A stretch of DNA of 64,000 bases from Filosporella fistucella (lineage: Eukaryota > Ascomycota > Leotiomycetes > Helotiales), in NCBI GenBank assembly GCA_030077755.1, contig JAQJZZ010000011.1:1178001-1242000 (forward strand). The letters run 5' to 3'. The position numbers were made by a program, and so were the translations under genes. The notes under the pieces were generated by a model. It saw only the letters and a list, made by a program, of their open reading frames with translations. It was not told the origin of the DNA and made no database searches. Positions 11,084 through 23,306 of the stretch are shown piece after piece (the first letter of the stretch is position 1; the number at the start of each line of letters is the position of its first letter).

Positions 11084-11811
11084 CTGAAATTTGGCTGCGG
11101 ACTAAGAAGCTCAGTCTGAATTCCAATACTGGTTCACTAAGTGATAGCGTGGCTTATGAATCATTCTGCGAATTTTGCATAGTGCAATTAGAGTATAGAC
11201 TTTTAGTTTATACATGATAGATTAGTATTATTTAAGTGAACCGTTGAAAGTTGTGATATAGTGCAGTGTAGCTTGAATATTTGAGAAATTCAAACTGTGT
11301 TCGGGACTAAGTTGTTCACCTAGTAGGAGGAGTAAGAGCGTTCGACGCTTCTACTCAGAACGCCGATTCATGTAAACTTGACTTGAAATCAATTCTAGAA
11401 TAAAATCACCCAATTTGCAATATCCCCTTTGGATAGGCAACGAATTGCTTTAATGAATTGAGTTGGCATTTATTTCACGATAATTTGGTTGGCTTTAGTG
11501 AGTGTAATTATCTTATGACGCCGCTCAATGAAAACCTTACAATTGAGAGCGGACGGCATTTGGAATTATTACTCCTAACAACATATCCTATAACATTGTT
11601 AGATTTCTTTTGATACAGGTCTTGTCAAACTCAGAAATCCTTGAGAATCGTATCAAATATCTGTAAAAGCAGACACGCACAATGCACGCGATCATGCTGT
11701 TAATCAAATCACCAACCCTGATCTTCACCATTTCTTGAAAATTTAATGAACGATTAGATTTGATAGCCACTCCATTGAATTTATTACTAAATCATCTCTC
11801 ACCTCACCCCC
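11084..11811. other. AT-rich intergenic, no gene seen
   Basis: A visibly AT-rich stretch between two minus-strand genes, containing the 3' flank of the GT25 gene and the upstream flank of the coiled-coil gene. No motif recognised. Confidence 0.45.
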
Positions 11812-13456
11812 CTAATCAGGCCACTGATCAACCAGCCCCTCCACCCCATCCCCCCTCACCAAAGCCTCTAAATTCATCCTTACACTCTTCCTCACATATT
11901 TCGTCTCCACACTCCTCGCGTACCCACCACCAAGGCCTCCGATATTACTCTCTCCTCCGGCTGGATGGTGATGCGCGAATATAGGTGGTTGAGCTGTAAT
12001 GCATACTCTTTCTCCTCTCCTACCTTCCTTGACACTTTTTCCCTTTCCCTTCCCTTTTCCAATTTCACTTTTTCCATTTTCTGTACGATCCAAAGCAATT
12101 TCATCAAATCCAGCACACCAATCACCTAACTCTACATCCCATATCCGTCCCCAATTCTTGATCCCGAACTCATGCAGTAATCTCCTCGCTCCCCGCTGGC
12201 TTACCGCATAAGCAATCGTACATAAAGCACCGCCGCTAGCACGGTGATATACTCTTGTATGTGCCGGATGAGAGGTAGCTAGTGCGTCGAGAGGTCCAAA
12301 AGGATGGGCTTTTAGATGTTGTGGTGCTGGGACGGTGGGATCATTGGGGTTAGTGAGGATGAGATTGCTTTTACTTGGGGAAGAATTAGAGTCGGTGTCT
12401 GGGCGAGGAAATCCTGCTCCGCAGTGCCCGAGCCAGAGGAGATCCCAATTTGCTGGGGCCCCGTATATTGAGTCGGAAATGGATTTTGAGGTTGAGGGAA
12501 TGGAGTTTAGTGCTAATGAGTGGAGGGTTGTTGCGATTGGATTTTTGGATGAGTCGTTGTGGATGCTGAGTTCTGGTGTTTCTGGATTTGCAGTCTGCAA
12601 GATAGGATAACGTGATAGATCTGTAGCTGGAGATGTCAGGAATCTTGAAGCCTGAGCGAATGAGTTTAATTGACTGCGAAGTCTAACATCCCAATCTACG
12701 TCGTCTTCGAAGATGACTGCAGTGGTGAGATTTTGATGGACCACCCTGTGGTTTTATTAGTACTCGATGAAGCAGGGAGGTTCCCCGAGGAATATTATGC
12801 CTACATTTGGAGAGCATTCATATGTGATCTCCAACTCCCTTTAATCCCTTTCGATAACTTGATACTATCCCTACTCTTCCCAGGAGGAAACGCAGCTTCT
12901 GGGATACTATCCCCTCCAACTCCAGCAATGAATTCTACTTCTAGATTACTGACCGCAGCTGATAAGGTAATCGCATCACGGCGATCAGTCCGTGATGGCA
13001 TATTAATCACGATGAGTTTTTGGAACTAGGCAGTATGTTAACAATGTTGCTCTTTTTCGTTTTCACCAAACGTAACTTCAAATATCAATCCTTGGTATGA
13101 ACTTAGAGCTTGTCTCCTTCTCTCCATCCCAAGAAACATAAACTCCAAACTACTTGACAGCCACAACGAGTATGAAAAGTCACGACACGCAAAAATCCAA
13201 CACACATCGCCAAACTTTTACGTTAGAAATCAAAGAAAAATACACCTACCCCAAGCGTAGAATTCCCAATCTCCCCCTCCCACCCCTCTCTCCTTCCTTT
13301 CCCATCCCCCCTATTCACCTCTAAAAGACTACTCCTATCCCTCGTCCCCAATCTTCCCGTAAAGAAAAGATAATAAACCAGACTGCATCCCATTACCAAG
13401 ACCAGGAGCCTAGAATTGAGGCTCCATCTCCGGAGTGGTTTCTCGCGGTAGCGCAT
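11812..13456 (-). CDS. Glycosyltransferase family 25 (LPS-biosynthesis type), type II membrane protein
   Basis: Three exons: 13456-13250, 13025-12805 and 12745-11812, joined to 453 residues. Introns are about 224 and 59 bp. Exon 1 encodes a short basic N-terminus and a signal-anchor TM at about residues 18-33, as expected for a Golgi luminal enzyme. Exon 2 restores the GT25 opening NSTLGFQKLIVINMPSRTDR, a family hallmark for sugar-nucleotide binding. Exon 3 begins MVVHQNLTTAVIFEDDVDWD, with the acidic EDD triad (residues 156-158) that coordinates metal and donor in GT25 enzymes. A Lys-Gly alternating run and a basic loop lie near residue 380. The donor and acceptor sugars are unknown; fungal members are poorly studied. 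The family call and gene model are strong since each junction rebuilds a conserved motif. Confidence 0.85.
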
Positions 13457-16400
13457 TGTGTTAAATATTCATCTCTCGCTTCTCCTCCTCTGCTCTGAGA
13501 CTTGGTTCTAGCCGTGTATAAAGAATGCAGAGTAACAGAAGTATACCGTCTAAAATATAATCATGCACGTCAAATCCAAGAATTCAACGGTGCACAGATC
13601 TCGTCCCAGAATAAGGATACATACATATCTTCCTCCTACATACATCACTTCCATAGCAAAAAAATGATTAATCTATTTTTTTGGTTTCTGCTACACAGGC
13701 TGTTGCGAATCGGGAGGCTAAATGGGTGAATCTCGCCTGTGGTTGTGGTACAGGGTAGAACGCCGATCGATCGCTTAGATGGAGTGGTGCAGAGGGGGAA
13801 ATGATAGAAAGTTAAGAGTTGGGACGGTGATGGGCTTTATTTCTGTGCTGGGGAGTTAACAGAGGGAATGTCTATGAGTGAATGTAAGCCTTCTTATTTT
13901 AAATAAAATAATGTCTGCCGATTTTGAGGTCAATCACGTGTAGCAATGTATCTTGCCCTCCCGTCTTCTTGGCTCCCTGTTGCTCACCAAACTATAGATA
14001 TGAAATGATTTATGAAAGTATGATGGCGATCATGGCGTTCTACTTCCTAGTACTGCATTGTCCGATAGAAGTAAATACTCCTTCCGCCTTCACGGGATGG
14101 GAAGGTATTTTGATATTTGAGATCCCCAAAAGTTGTCTCGGATATGACGCAGAGGGACTCAGTGAGGGACTCAGGGAGATTAATCTATTATTGCCATTCA
14201 AAAATGTAATTTGTTAAAATGAGATTTTTGTTGAAGTCAGATTGCGAGGAAGTATAGATGAGGTAGAAAGAGCTAGTGAGTGCATTTTGTAACCGTAAAT
14301 TAGAAACAGCACCATGGAGTTTTCGCAGGTAGAAGGAGGAATTGATGTTGTATAAAAATTTACTTAATCATATTTCATTAACAGAGAGTTTAGTCATGTT
14401 AATGGACTTGTTGTGGAGTTGCTATGAGAAGATAGATGTGACGTTTTTGGGAATGAACAATGTGGTAGTCAGTAGCCATATATATTCTCTTAAAGCAGGA
14501 AGACCATTTCAACGTCATGTCGATTCTGATGTCCTGATATCAAATCCATACCTGAGATGAAGAGAGCTGAGAATGGAAGAATCTTGGAGATCAGTGCAAT
14601 ATCACACACGATATAAACCATCAAACTAGAAAGAGAGACATATTTACATACGCTTTCCATAAGATGACTTCTGTAGGACCAATGAAGTATTTCGAGAAGT
14701 GCAAGTTCATCAGACATACCTTTAACTGGATGTTTTTAGTGTGGCTAGTGGAGAGTTCACTTGAGAATGGAATGAAGATTCATATTTGAGGTATGGTACA
14801 TGGAAATGACCACGTAGAAAATATTATCGGACTGATACATTAACTTATGAGTCTAGAATTTGGATGCCTAGGCACTTAAGTCTAAACTCTGAGCTTCTTT
14901 CATCCCCGACGTCGAGGCTTGAGCATGGAATGCCTAGAACAGCGACGACTGGGCATTAGCCTCAGATCGCAAGATTCTTTCATCCTTGGCGAGGCAAGGA
15001 TGGAGCAAGTCCTCCGGAGAACTGCTTGATCCTCATATTCTAGGCGTAGAAGAACTATGCTTCGAAGCTGGAAGCCCATGAATGATAACTAAACCAGAGT
15101 TCCTTTCATCCTCAAACAACAAGCTTGAGAAGCCCATTGCCCTGGCATCACAACATCATAACATGGCTCAGCCATGACTGGAAGCACGCAACTTTCTCGC
15201 CCAGCCTGTGACACTATATTGGGTACTAACAAACAGTCGAGTCACACATCGGCTCAACATCTTCAAAACCCAAGACCGAAACCGGAAATCTATCCTCAAC
15301 CCAACCCAGAACCGAGACATCGCCACAAGCTTCGGCTCAATAATCGGAGGCTGTTGGATGAGAATTGTTCTATCAAAACAAGGATGTAAATTGATCTCCA
15401 CTCAGCTCACTGTCTTCGTGACTCACACTCCGATGTGCATTCACGTGATATTCGGCTCCTTCAAGGGGCTCACCTCAGGGCCTCCCTCCTATTTCTAGAA
15501 CGTCTTGAAACAGGCACAGGCAGTTATCTGCCTGCCATGTACGACATCAGCTGCAGAACATCTCACCTCAGAGGATATGTTTGTAGGAAACAAGAGAGCC
15601 TTCGATGCCTAAGAAGATACAAGGCTCTTGATGCAAGGCTGGCGAGAGCTGAGAGCAAACAAAGATATTTACAGATGTAATGGTTGCATTTCTGTGCCAC
15701 ATACGTCAAAAGACTACCTTTCGTAACTCTCAGCCTGATGTAAAAAGTGATGTGGCGCTGGCCAACAATGGTGTTGCATGACAAGCTCGAGCTGCTGCCT
15801 ATTCCATCCTTCGTCTCATCGATCCACGAGCCAACCAACCATCGATTGTGACAGCAGATCGAACAGCATTCCTGTGCGGCACCGTCTTACGGATCAGGAA
15901 GGACGAGGTCATGCCGTCTTTCTGTGTTTAATGCTGTACGGTACTACGGGAGTACTTGTCGTACAAACAGAAATAAGAGGTTTCGCTTTCTGACGGTTGA
16001 TGGCATCTCCGAAGGAAGGGGTGAGAATAACCAGGTAGGAAGAGCAAGCAGCAAATCAAGCGAGAGGAAGCATGATGTGAAAAATTAATCGCAAGAAAGC
16101 AAGTGAGACATAAAAAAATGTTTGCAAATCAGACAGGATACTCGCATCGCTTGCGGGAATAGCATTAAGGGGGGGAGATGAGAAAATTCTGCATTCGGAA
16201 AGCACACGATATGCAAAAGGACGGAAAAATGAGGTGTTGTGGTGACTCTGTGAAGCAAGCTGGCGCGCAAATTCTCGCTCAGGTGAACCAGCGAACATGC
16301 GGCATGCGAAGGAGGTGTGGTTGGAGAAAGTTAGAAACCGCCACGTTGTGGCATATTGCTATACTGGTCGATAATGTGCGCCGTAATTAAAATGAAGACT

Positions 16401-17318
16401 TGCCGAAATGAAAGTGGACGGCGTGTGGCTGAGCGAATGAGAAGCCTTGGGTTGCAAAAAGGAGAAAAAGAAAGAAGACTCAGACTCGTCAGGATCATCA
16501 TTCTTCCCTCTCCATATCTCGGCGATGGGGGCGAAGGCGTTCTTCATCAGCACTACCTTGTTCTGAAGATGTTCTCGAAGTTTGCCCGGTTGGGTCGAGA
16601 GCGTGTCTGGATCCTTGGTACTCCGTATTGTGGCTGGATGAGTAACCCTCCCCTCAAACTCTCAGAGTGGGGATCCGAACTTTGCCGCGTGTGCGAGGAA
16701 AATATCGGAAGGTCAGGCGGCCGGCTACGTGGGTGGATGAGTCAGATATGGTGATTTGGTCCAGAAAGCGCGCGGTTACGGAAACAAAGCTCCTGAGATG
16801 CCTTCTTCCTGTCTCCTTTTCGTTTGCCGCTGGTCTGCTATGGCGTGTCATTAAGGTTAATCACGGTACTTTGAATCAAGTCTGTTCATGGGGTGCATGA
16901 GATGAGATGAGATGTAATCGTATCGCGTTGTTGAAGGATTATGATGACGGATATCTTTTCATCCGTTTCCGGGTAGGCTGACATATGGGCCAATTTTGAC
17001 TGAGTTTCGGTATCTTACTGTACGGAGCACGGCTGTAAATTTTGACTTCGAGGCACTTCTGTACGGCAGTGAACCGTTGTCAGTTGCCCTGAGCGGGTTC
17101 ACCTGATTACAAACTTCGTGAGTAAGCTCGTGACTTTTGATCCGGAATTCCCATTTCGAAATGAGTTTATTTGTTACTGTTCGTAACGAAGGTTCCAGGC
17201 TTGGTAATACGAGGACAATGGTAGTACTACGTACGATGGGAGAGCCGTACTGTAGGTACTATCGGTAGGAAGAGGCGTGATCCCGCTGGACTAGACGGGA
17301 GCTAATATCTGTACTTCG
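13457..17318. other. Gene-poor intergenic region
   Basis: Nearly 3.9 kb with only short frames lacking motifs. It includes a small (ATGAG)n repeat at 16897-16914 and ends at the left target site of the Tc1 element. No RNA gene was recognised. Confidence 0.45.
16897..16914. repeat. ATGAG microsatellite
   Basis: Three and a half tandem copies of ATGAG. A simple repeat without evident function. Confidence 0.7.
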
Positions 17319-17320
17319 TA

Positions 17321-17340
17321 CAGGCCCTATTAATTGTAAA
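17321..17340. repeat. Left terminal inverted repeat of the Tc1 element
   Basis: A twenty-base end that pairs with 18651-18670 with two mismatches, directly beside the TA target at 17319-17320. Confidence 0.85.
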
Positions 17341-17454
17341 AGCACAGACACTTTGCCACTCTATTCCCACCCTTTTTCACACCACTCTATGGCATGCTGC
17401 TTTACACTGTCTTTGCATTCATACACTTTTGGATTCTATAGAAAGTGAAGCTAT

Positions 17455-18528
17455 TTAGAACTTTGTATATGCACCTTGGGCAGCTATTACTGCTTTGCAG
17501 CGCTCTGGCATACTATGTACAAGGGCCCTCACTTCTTCATCCGTGACTACCTCCCACGCTTCTAGAACTGCTGCCCTAAGCCTCCTATAATTCCTATGGA
17601 CCTGCGGATCTAAAGCTTGTATAATATCCTTCATTCTATCCCATATGCTTTCTATAGGCGAGAGGTCCGGTGAAAAGGGAGGCCAGAAAATGGGGTATAT
17701 ACCATAATTAGCAAAGACCTCCATAGTATACGCAGCAGTGTGCCCTGGCCCTCCATCTTATTAAAATTCGAGGCCTGGATGCATACGCATATACTCTGCA
17801 ATTTGAGGAACGACCCTTTGGGAATAGGATTCTTTTATAATTGTCTTCCACTCCTTTTCCTAGAAGATACCAAAACCTTTGCCATATTTACCACTCATAC
17901 CCCCCCAAAACATCCACCCGATCTTCCTTTGCCACCTATGGGCTACACAATCCGGATGGTAAAGCTCTGCGTCGCCAATTAGCCTTGTAACCCACTGCCG
18001 TTTGTGATAACCAGGCTGCATCTAGCTCTCGTCACTCCAAAAGATTAAATCCCATTGATCTAAGGTCCAATGCTCATGCTCAAGAGCCCATTCGAGCCTT
18101 TTACGCTGGTTTTCTGCAGAAAGTGGTGGTTTGCGTCTTCTCACACCACGGCAATAACCCTCTTTCTTTAAAGCATTCCGTATAGCCTTCTCTCCACACC
18201 ATCCACCCCATTTAAGCCACTTAGGGATATCTGCCCATGGTATTTCGCGTGTAAATGAATTCGAAGTAACCCAGCGTACGAGCTCTTTTCTTTTAGGGGT
18301 ATCGAGAAGCCTAGGCCTTCCGCAATTGCCCTTCTTTTGTGGCGTGAGCCGTGTTTCTAGAGCATAATCGATTTGGCGCCGTGAGAATTGAGGGTGCTGC
18401 AAAAGGAGGTCATGCATAGACCAACCCGCGGTATAATAGAGGGTGTGTAGCCTAAGCTTATCGTCACGAGAGAGGTCTCTATGGATCTTCGGAATAGGTA
18501 TGTGAATAGCTTCAATTTCAGAATCCAT
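17455..18528 (-). pseudogene. Tc1-type transposase pseudogene (DD34E), four in-frame stops
   Basis: One continuous frame of 358 codons runs from the ATG at 18528 to the terminal stop region at 17455 without any frameshift, but contains TAG at 18022-18024, TAG at 17860-17862 and TAA-TAA at 17758-17763. The N-terminal part has two helix-turn-helix-like DNA-binding regions with GRPRLLD between them. The catalytic residues are all still readable: Asp in FWSDES, Asp in DGGPGHTA, and Glu in SPIESIWD, with 34 residues between the second and third (DD34E, the Tc1 type). The stops replace what are expected to be Trp or Gln codons, all explicable by C-to-T changes at CpA, the pattern left by repeat-induced point mutation. 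Enzymatically dead as it stands. Confidence 0.9.
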
Positions 18529-18650
18529 TATTGCTAAAGCAGCATAAAAGGTAAAAGGGAGGGAGGAAGAATCCTAAAATATAATTGGTGGGTGGCCCTT
18601 GCTTATAACAGGTGAGGTGTGGGCTGAGCGGGTGGCAAAAATCACCTGAA

Positions 18651-18670
18651 TTTACAATTAAAAGGCCCTG
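18651..18670. repeat. Right terminal inverted repeat of the Tc1 element
   Basis: The inverted partner of 17321-17340, followed by TA at 18671-18672. Confidence 0.85.
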
Positions 18671-18940
18671 TAGGTAGTATTACTTTGTCTGACACTGCCT
18701 GGCTGGTAGGATCTGAGCGAGGGGATCGAGGCATTTGAGTCATCATGAGTATTTGTTACCAACGCCATATGATTGGATTTTGAAAGGAGGGGTCATTATC
18801 GAGGGGGATGAACTTGATGTTGGTGAGATATTTCCAAGGCTTGGGTGAAATTTCTGGAACCATGTTGGATTTTTAGAAAGTTCTCGTAATATGAGGTAGG
18901 CAGGGAGGGAGGAAGGAAGGAAGCTTCGGAGGACTTGCTC

Positions 18941-18958
18941 ATGATGATGATGATGATG
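18941..18958. repeat. (ATG)6 microsatellite
   Basis: Six perfect ATG units. A simple repeat. Confidence 0.8.
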
Positions 18959-21495
18959 TGCCTTTTGGAGGGGGAGGGGTAAAGTGAGAAGTGATGCGTC
19001 GTGGCAGCCGGCAAGAGCCATTCCATTCTGACGCTGACTGAGGGAAGATTCGATTCGATTCAGAGTTTTGAGAGGAATGGGTTGGTCGATATGGAAGGAT
19101 CCATCGGCCATTACAGCCAGGTGCGGGTCAGTTGGATGCAACTGGAATGGCAGCACCGGCGACGAGCATCAAGCAAGCTGCAGCTTCACTTCGTGTGCAT
19201 GCTAATGCTGATGTTGCTGTTGACGAGGCCAATCATCTTGAATCTACAATATCGAGCGGGGAAGGTATTGATGGTCATCATTGGCTGTGTGTCTCAAGGT
19301 TACACTTGGAATAGGATCAGAATTATTATCCATCTTTGCTTGTTGCGCCTTCGATCGAGAGATGTTGGTGTGCTCGTGAGATGAGAATGTGGATGTTGCC
19401 CGAATATGCCTTTGAATTTACTCGGTCTGTAGGCATTTTTGATTATGCCTCTCGTTCTCGAGATGGTTATTTTGATCGTGTCGCATATACTCCACACTGT
19501 TCCTGATTCCTGATGTTCCTGAGAAAGGCTGACTCAAATCTGGCCTTCACGCCTCGAGTTGCCAGGCTGAGAGGGGGCTGACGCTGCTGATGGTGTGCTC
19601 GATGAAACTGGCACTTTTGGCTCATCATACGCATTCGGCTGTGGGCCGTTTTCTACCACGCCTCTATGCAACTTACATGCAAAATACCAGCTTGGCGGTT
19701 TTGCCCTTGGGCTGCATACATACACAGAATCGAACACTTCATGATGTGTATCTGTGAGAAGTTTTGGGGCCGACGGCGAACCTGTGGGTACAATCTGTGA
19801 ATATGCCTTGAGGGAAGACAAGAGGCATGAGTAATCCAAATCGAGCTAGGACAATTGACAACGTGGCGATAAGGGTTTGAATCGTCATTCTTCAGTCACG
19901 CACAGCGTCTTGACTCGAAGCTAGAGTTGTTGAAGCCATGGATAGTATCGTGGGATTTGACGCCAGACTAGATTCAAGACCATTGGGACGCAGACCTTGA
20001 GAGGCTGAGAACAGCTTTCGTGTCTTGACTCTTCGTTGTTGCACAGCTCAGCTCGGTGCGAAGCGGATGGTCCATGCTGCGACGCATGACTACCAGCATG
20101 ACTACTGCAGTGTCAAGTACGCACTGCTCAGGTGGTAGAAAATAGAACCCAAAATAGGGGAGTAGAAAATTCGTGTCGCTTCTCCACAATCTAGAGCCGG
20201 AGTCTGGGTGGTGGTAAGTTACGGTATCGAGAAGTCAAATTGATGCCATTGTGTGCAAGGCTGTGCTCCAGAACTATCATGGTCTTTGAGAGGGCTGAGG
20301 GATTCTGGCAAGGGTAGAGCTGGATGTTCACCCCCCTCGCCCGCCGGAGATCACTGTTTGATCAAGGGAGGTGTAAGTGTTGGAGTTGTTTTTGGAAAGC
20401 AGAGCAAAGCAAAGTACACTCCGTAATGATTGCCGTAGTCATGAGCGTCGTCAGAACTGGCCAGTGCGGTGACAAAGTTTGATACAGATGTCTGTACTTG
20501 TACAGTTAGTCCGAGGATTCATTTGATTTGTCGTCGTAATGAGGTGCAAGCCGTCAAATTGCGCGTGATTTTCATTTGGATTGTAACATGATAGCGATAT
20601 AGTGATTCTTGGTCTGTCAAATCGACAGAATAGTCGCTCCTGGGACAACAATATGGGGATAAATCAGTAACACTATGGTCGACGGTTGTACGGGTTTTGT
20701 GTGAGGCGAGGAGATAGATTGTGAGCACTCTTTCGGACCGGCTATCAATCCGAGAATCGATGGAAAGGGCCCAGGGAGGCGAATACTCTTTCGCCAGATG
20801 CTTCGGAAGCGTTATCTATGTCAAGGTCCTCTATGGCAAATGATAAATGATTATCCGGGTCATTTCCCTATCTATCTGTTGATATCTAGGATCGGACAAA
20901 GAATATGGCTCGCATGGCAATTTGCTACCTGAACAAATGTATTGATACCTTAGAAATCACAAAGTTTGGTGAGGCGAATGATCGTCGGGCTGGGCATCAA
21001 ATTCTAGGTTGCAACTCCTGGGCAGGTTCAAAGAATACGGGCAGACGGTGTTCTTGATGTGGCTCATCTGGGCTTCGGTTTCTTGGACATAATCTGGGAC
21101 CGTGGTGTGCCATCATGTAGCGAGAATTGTTCAACCTCAACCTGCTTGGAGTTGTAAATGATGTGTAGACAGGTAAGAAGGCAGGATGGGGAGGTAAGGT
21201 AGGCAGGTATGCAAGTAGGCAGAGCAGTGGCTTGACGACTCCGGGAGAAGGCAAATAAAGCAGTTTTGTGCTGTGCAGTGGTGCGGAGCGGAGCGGTGCA
21301 GGAGGAGTGGGAGGGAGGGAGGAAGGGGGGAGGAGAGCATGTTGAAGGTGGCGGAGGGCAAGATAGTGAGTTATTGAGGTGGGTAGGAGGAGGAATAGTC
21401 CGCACGGATTGTGAATAGTAGATATCAGAGGGTAAGGTAGATAGTAGATAGTAGATGGTACTATTATCTCGGAAACCATGGCACTTTACGGTACG

Positions 21496-21510
21496 GTACT
21501 GTACTGTACT
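21496..21510. repeat. (GTACT)3 simple repeat
   Basis: Three tandem GTACT units inside a longer GTAC-rich stretch. No known function. Confidence 0.6.
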
Positions 21511-21939
21511 GTAAGGTGAGAGAGATGGAAGGTAGAGAGATATGGCTGATGTGGTAAGGAGATAGAAAGAGTACCAGTCCCAGTGCCTACCTAGAGTGGA
21601 GTGAGTGAGGTATGAAATGGTCTGCGCCAGGCTCAAAGTCTGGTTGGTGTGCGTGTTCGTGGTAGGCCTGTTCTTGTCCGTTCCGGGTCGAAGGCGATGC
21701 AAAGATGATGGCGACGGCGATGGCGATGTCAATGGCGACGATGATTGTAAGGTGTCTTGCCTGGGCGAGTTGTAGGTACGATAGGTATGATACGTATGAT
21801 TTGGTACGGTGCTGGTCGAAAAGCTGCGTTGCATAGAAGTGCACTCCTTGGTCCGTTGTGGCCACCGTACTCGGTTGACTGGGCTTCTGCTGGCTCAACT
21901 CTGCACCTCGAGCTGTGACTCTTCAGTCCATTTTCAGTC

Positions 21940-22530
21940 CAGTCAATCAGTCCCTCAGCCACTCAGCTTGCGCTCCCAGTCCCGCCCCAGCCCTTCCTCC
22001 ACCCAAGTCCAGCCAGCCAAATGGCTTTCCACCACCACCACACTTTCCTTGCTACTCCCACCACCCCCAAATGCCAATTCTCACCCTCCCTACCTGCTCT
22101 ACCCACACTCGCCTTCGCCCACATCTGCTACCCACCACCCCCCCCCATCTGTAACAAAACCGAGCCATGCCCGCAGTCAACTTTTGATTTCCTCTCGACA
22201 TCAAGCAGCAATGTGTGGCCCAAAGATCTAAACAACGCGGCTCTTTGATTTATCAAATCCGTCAAACCGCCTTCTGCATTTATTACCATTATTTACGCTC
22301 CTCTGCAAACTCCTCAAAACCTCGAAATTCCTACGATTTCCTCGTTTTCTCTCCTCTCTTCTACCTGTCCTTCCGCCTCCCAACTCACTCTGCGACGAAA
22401 CCGACTACCTCGCTCGCCCCCCCCCCAAAAGTGACTCCAACCCTCCAGTCATCCGCTTCCTACGACTCTTCTACCTAGACCTAACCTCCCTCGCCACATT
22501 TCATTAACTCACGCGCCGTCTTTGTTATTC
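21940..22530. promoter_or_regulatory. Pyrimidine-rich tract upstream of the cyclin gene
   Basis: Plus strand is strongly C/T-rich with few G, ending 0.8 kb before the cyclin ATG. CT-rich blocks commonly precede transcription starts in filamentous fungi, so this probably marks the core promoter of a gene with a long 5' UTR. The start site itself is not visible. Confidence 0.35.
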
Positions 22531-23306
22531 TTTTATTCCTTTGATACCCCGTGGGAAGGAAGGCTGCCGTTGTTTTCAGCAGAAAAGTGTTATTTGCAGT
22601 CAGTCATTCCCCTCGTACCCGTACCTTTCTGCCTCCTGCCTACCCTACCTACTCCTTACCCGCCGCGATACCGGCTAGCTCTTGCCACTCTATCCACATA
22701 CCACACCCCCATCTATCCTCTGCGAAGCGTACAGTCACTCGATCAAGGTTCCTCTGACTCTTGAGTCCATAGCCAGGTACCAATACCTCAAAAAAGAACA
22801 CTGTGTCGATACAAACAACTCCACTCAATCCTTTCAGTCTCTTGTTAATAATACCTCGACCTCCTCCGAAATCATCTACGAAATTCCTCTTAATACTCAC
22901 CATACAACCACCCTACCTCAACCGCATCCATACGTTTTCCCTCCTGCCGCATACCCTTTAATGGTAGCTAGTATGCGATACTAGCCTACCATTTTCCTCC
23001 ATAGTTACCATTTCCATCGTCGAAAAGGTCACCATGAACTTCGAGCTTTCCACATCTTCCCCAGTCGCCAGTCTTACATCGTCCACCGGTTTTATCGTTC
23101 GTGAAAAGATCTCTGAGATCATTTCGCTCTAGCTTGTTATCCTCCTCCTCGATCATCTCGCTCTGCAACGGCAATCTGCTGTTGTGTGAGCCTGTATCTA
23201 GTCAGAAGGTCCCACAGTCTATAATAAACGGTTAAATCGGTTTGGCTTTGTACAGACGGCGACTGGAGTTTTGTCCTGAACTTCATATCCCTCGAATTCC
23301 CCAAAG

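Larger units (their letters stand above)
17321..18670 (-). mobile_element. Tc1/mariner-superfamily DNA transposon, degenerate copy
   Basis: A complete element by its ends. The left end reads CAGGCCCTATTAATTGTAAA and the reverse complement of the right end reads CAGGGCCTTTTAATTGTAAA, matching at 18 of 20 positions. A second shared block, TTTGCCAC, lies just inside. TA dinucleotides flank both sides (17319-17320 and 18671-18672), the target-site duplication of this superfamily. The internal minus-strand frame encodes a Tc1-type transposase broken by stops. Size (1,350 bp) is typical of a simple Tc1 element. With no full-length frame, this copy is non-autonomous. Confidence 0.9.
18673..23306. 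other. Gene-poor region leading into the cyclin gene leader
   Basis: No confident gene over 4.6 kb. Several long minus-strand frames (21000-21960) are low-complexity Ser/Pro/Leu-rich readings of purine-rich DNA and were not accepted. The last 1.4 kb is the likely promoter and 5' UTR of the Pho85-type cyclin gene. Confidence 0.45.

Noticed and set aside
18743..19156. 137-codon minus-strand frame with a poly-His run
   Set aside because: The His run is the complement of the (ATG)n microsatellite; the rest is low-complexity.
21064..21962. Overlapping long minus-strand frames rich in Ser, Pro, Thr and Leu
   Set aside because: Several frames are open at once over purine-rich low-complexity DNA; no motif, no splice logic.
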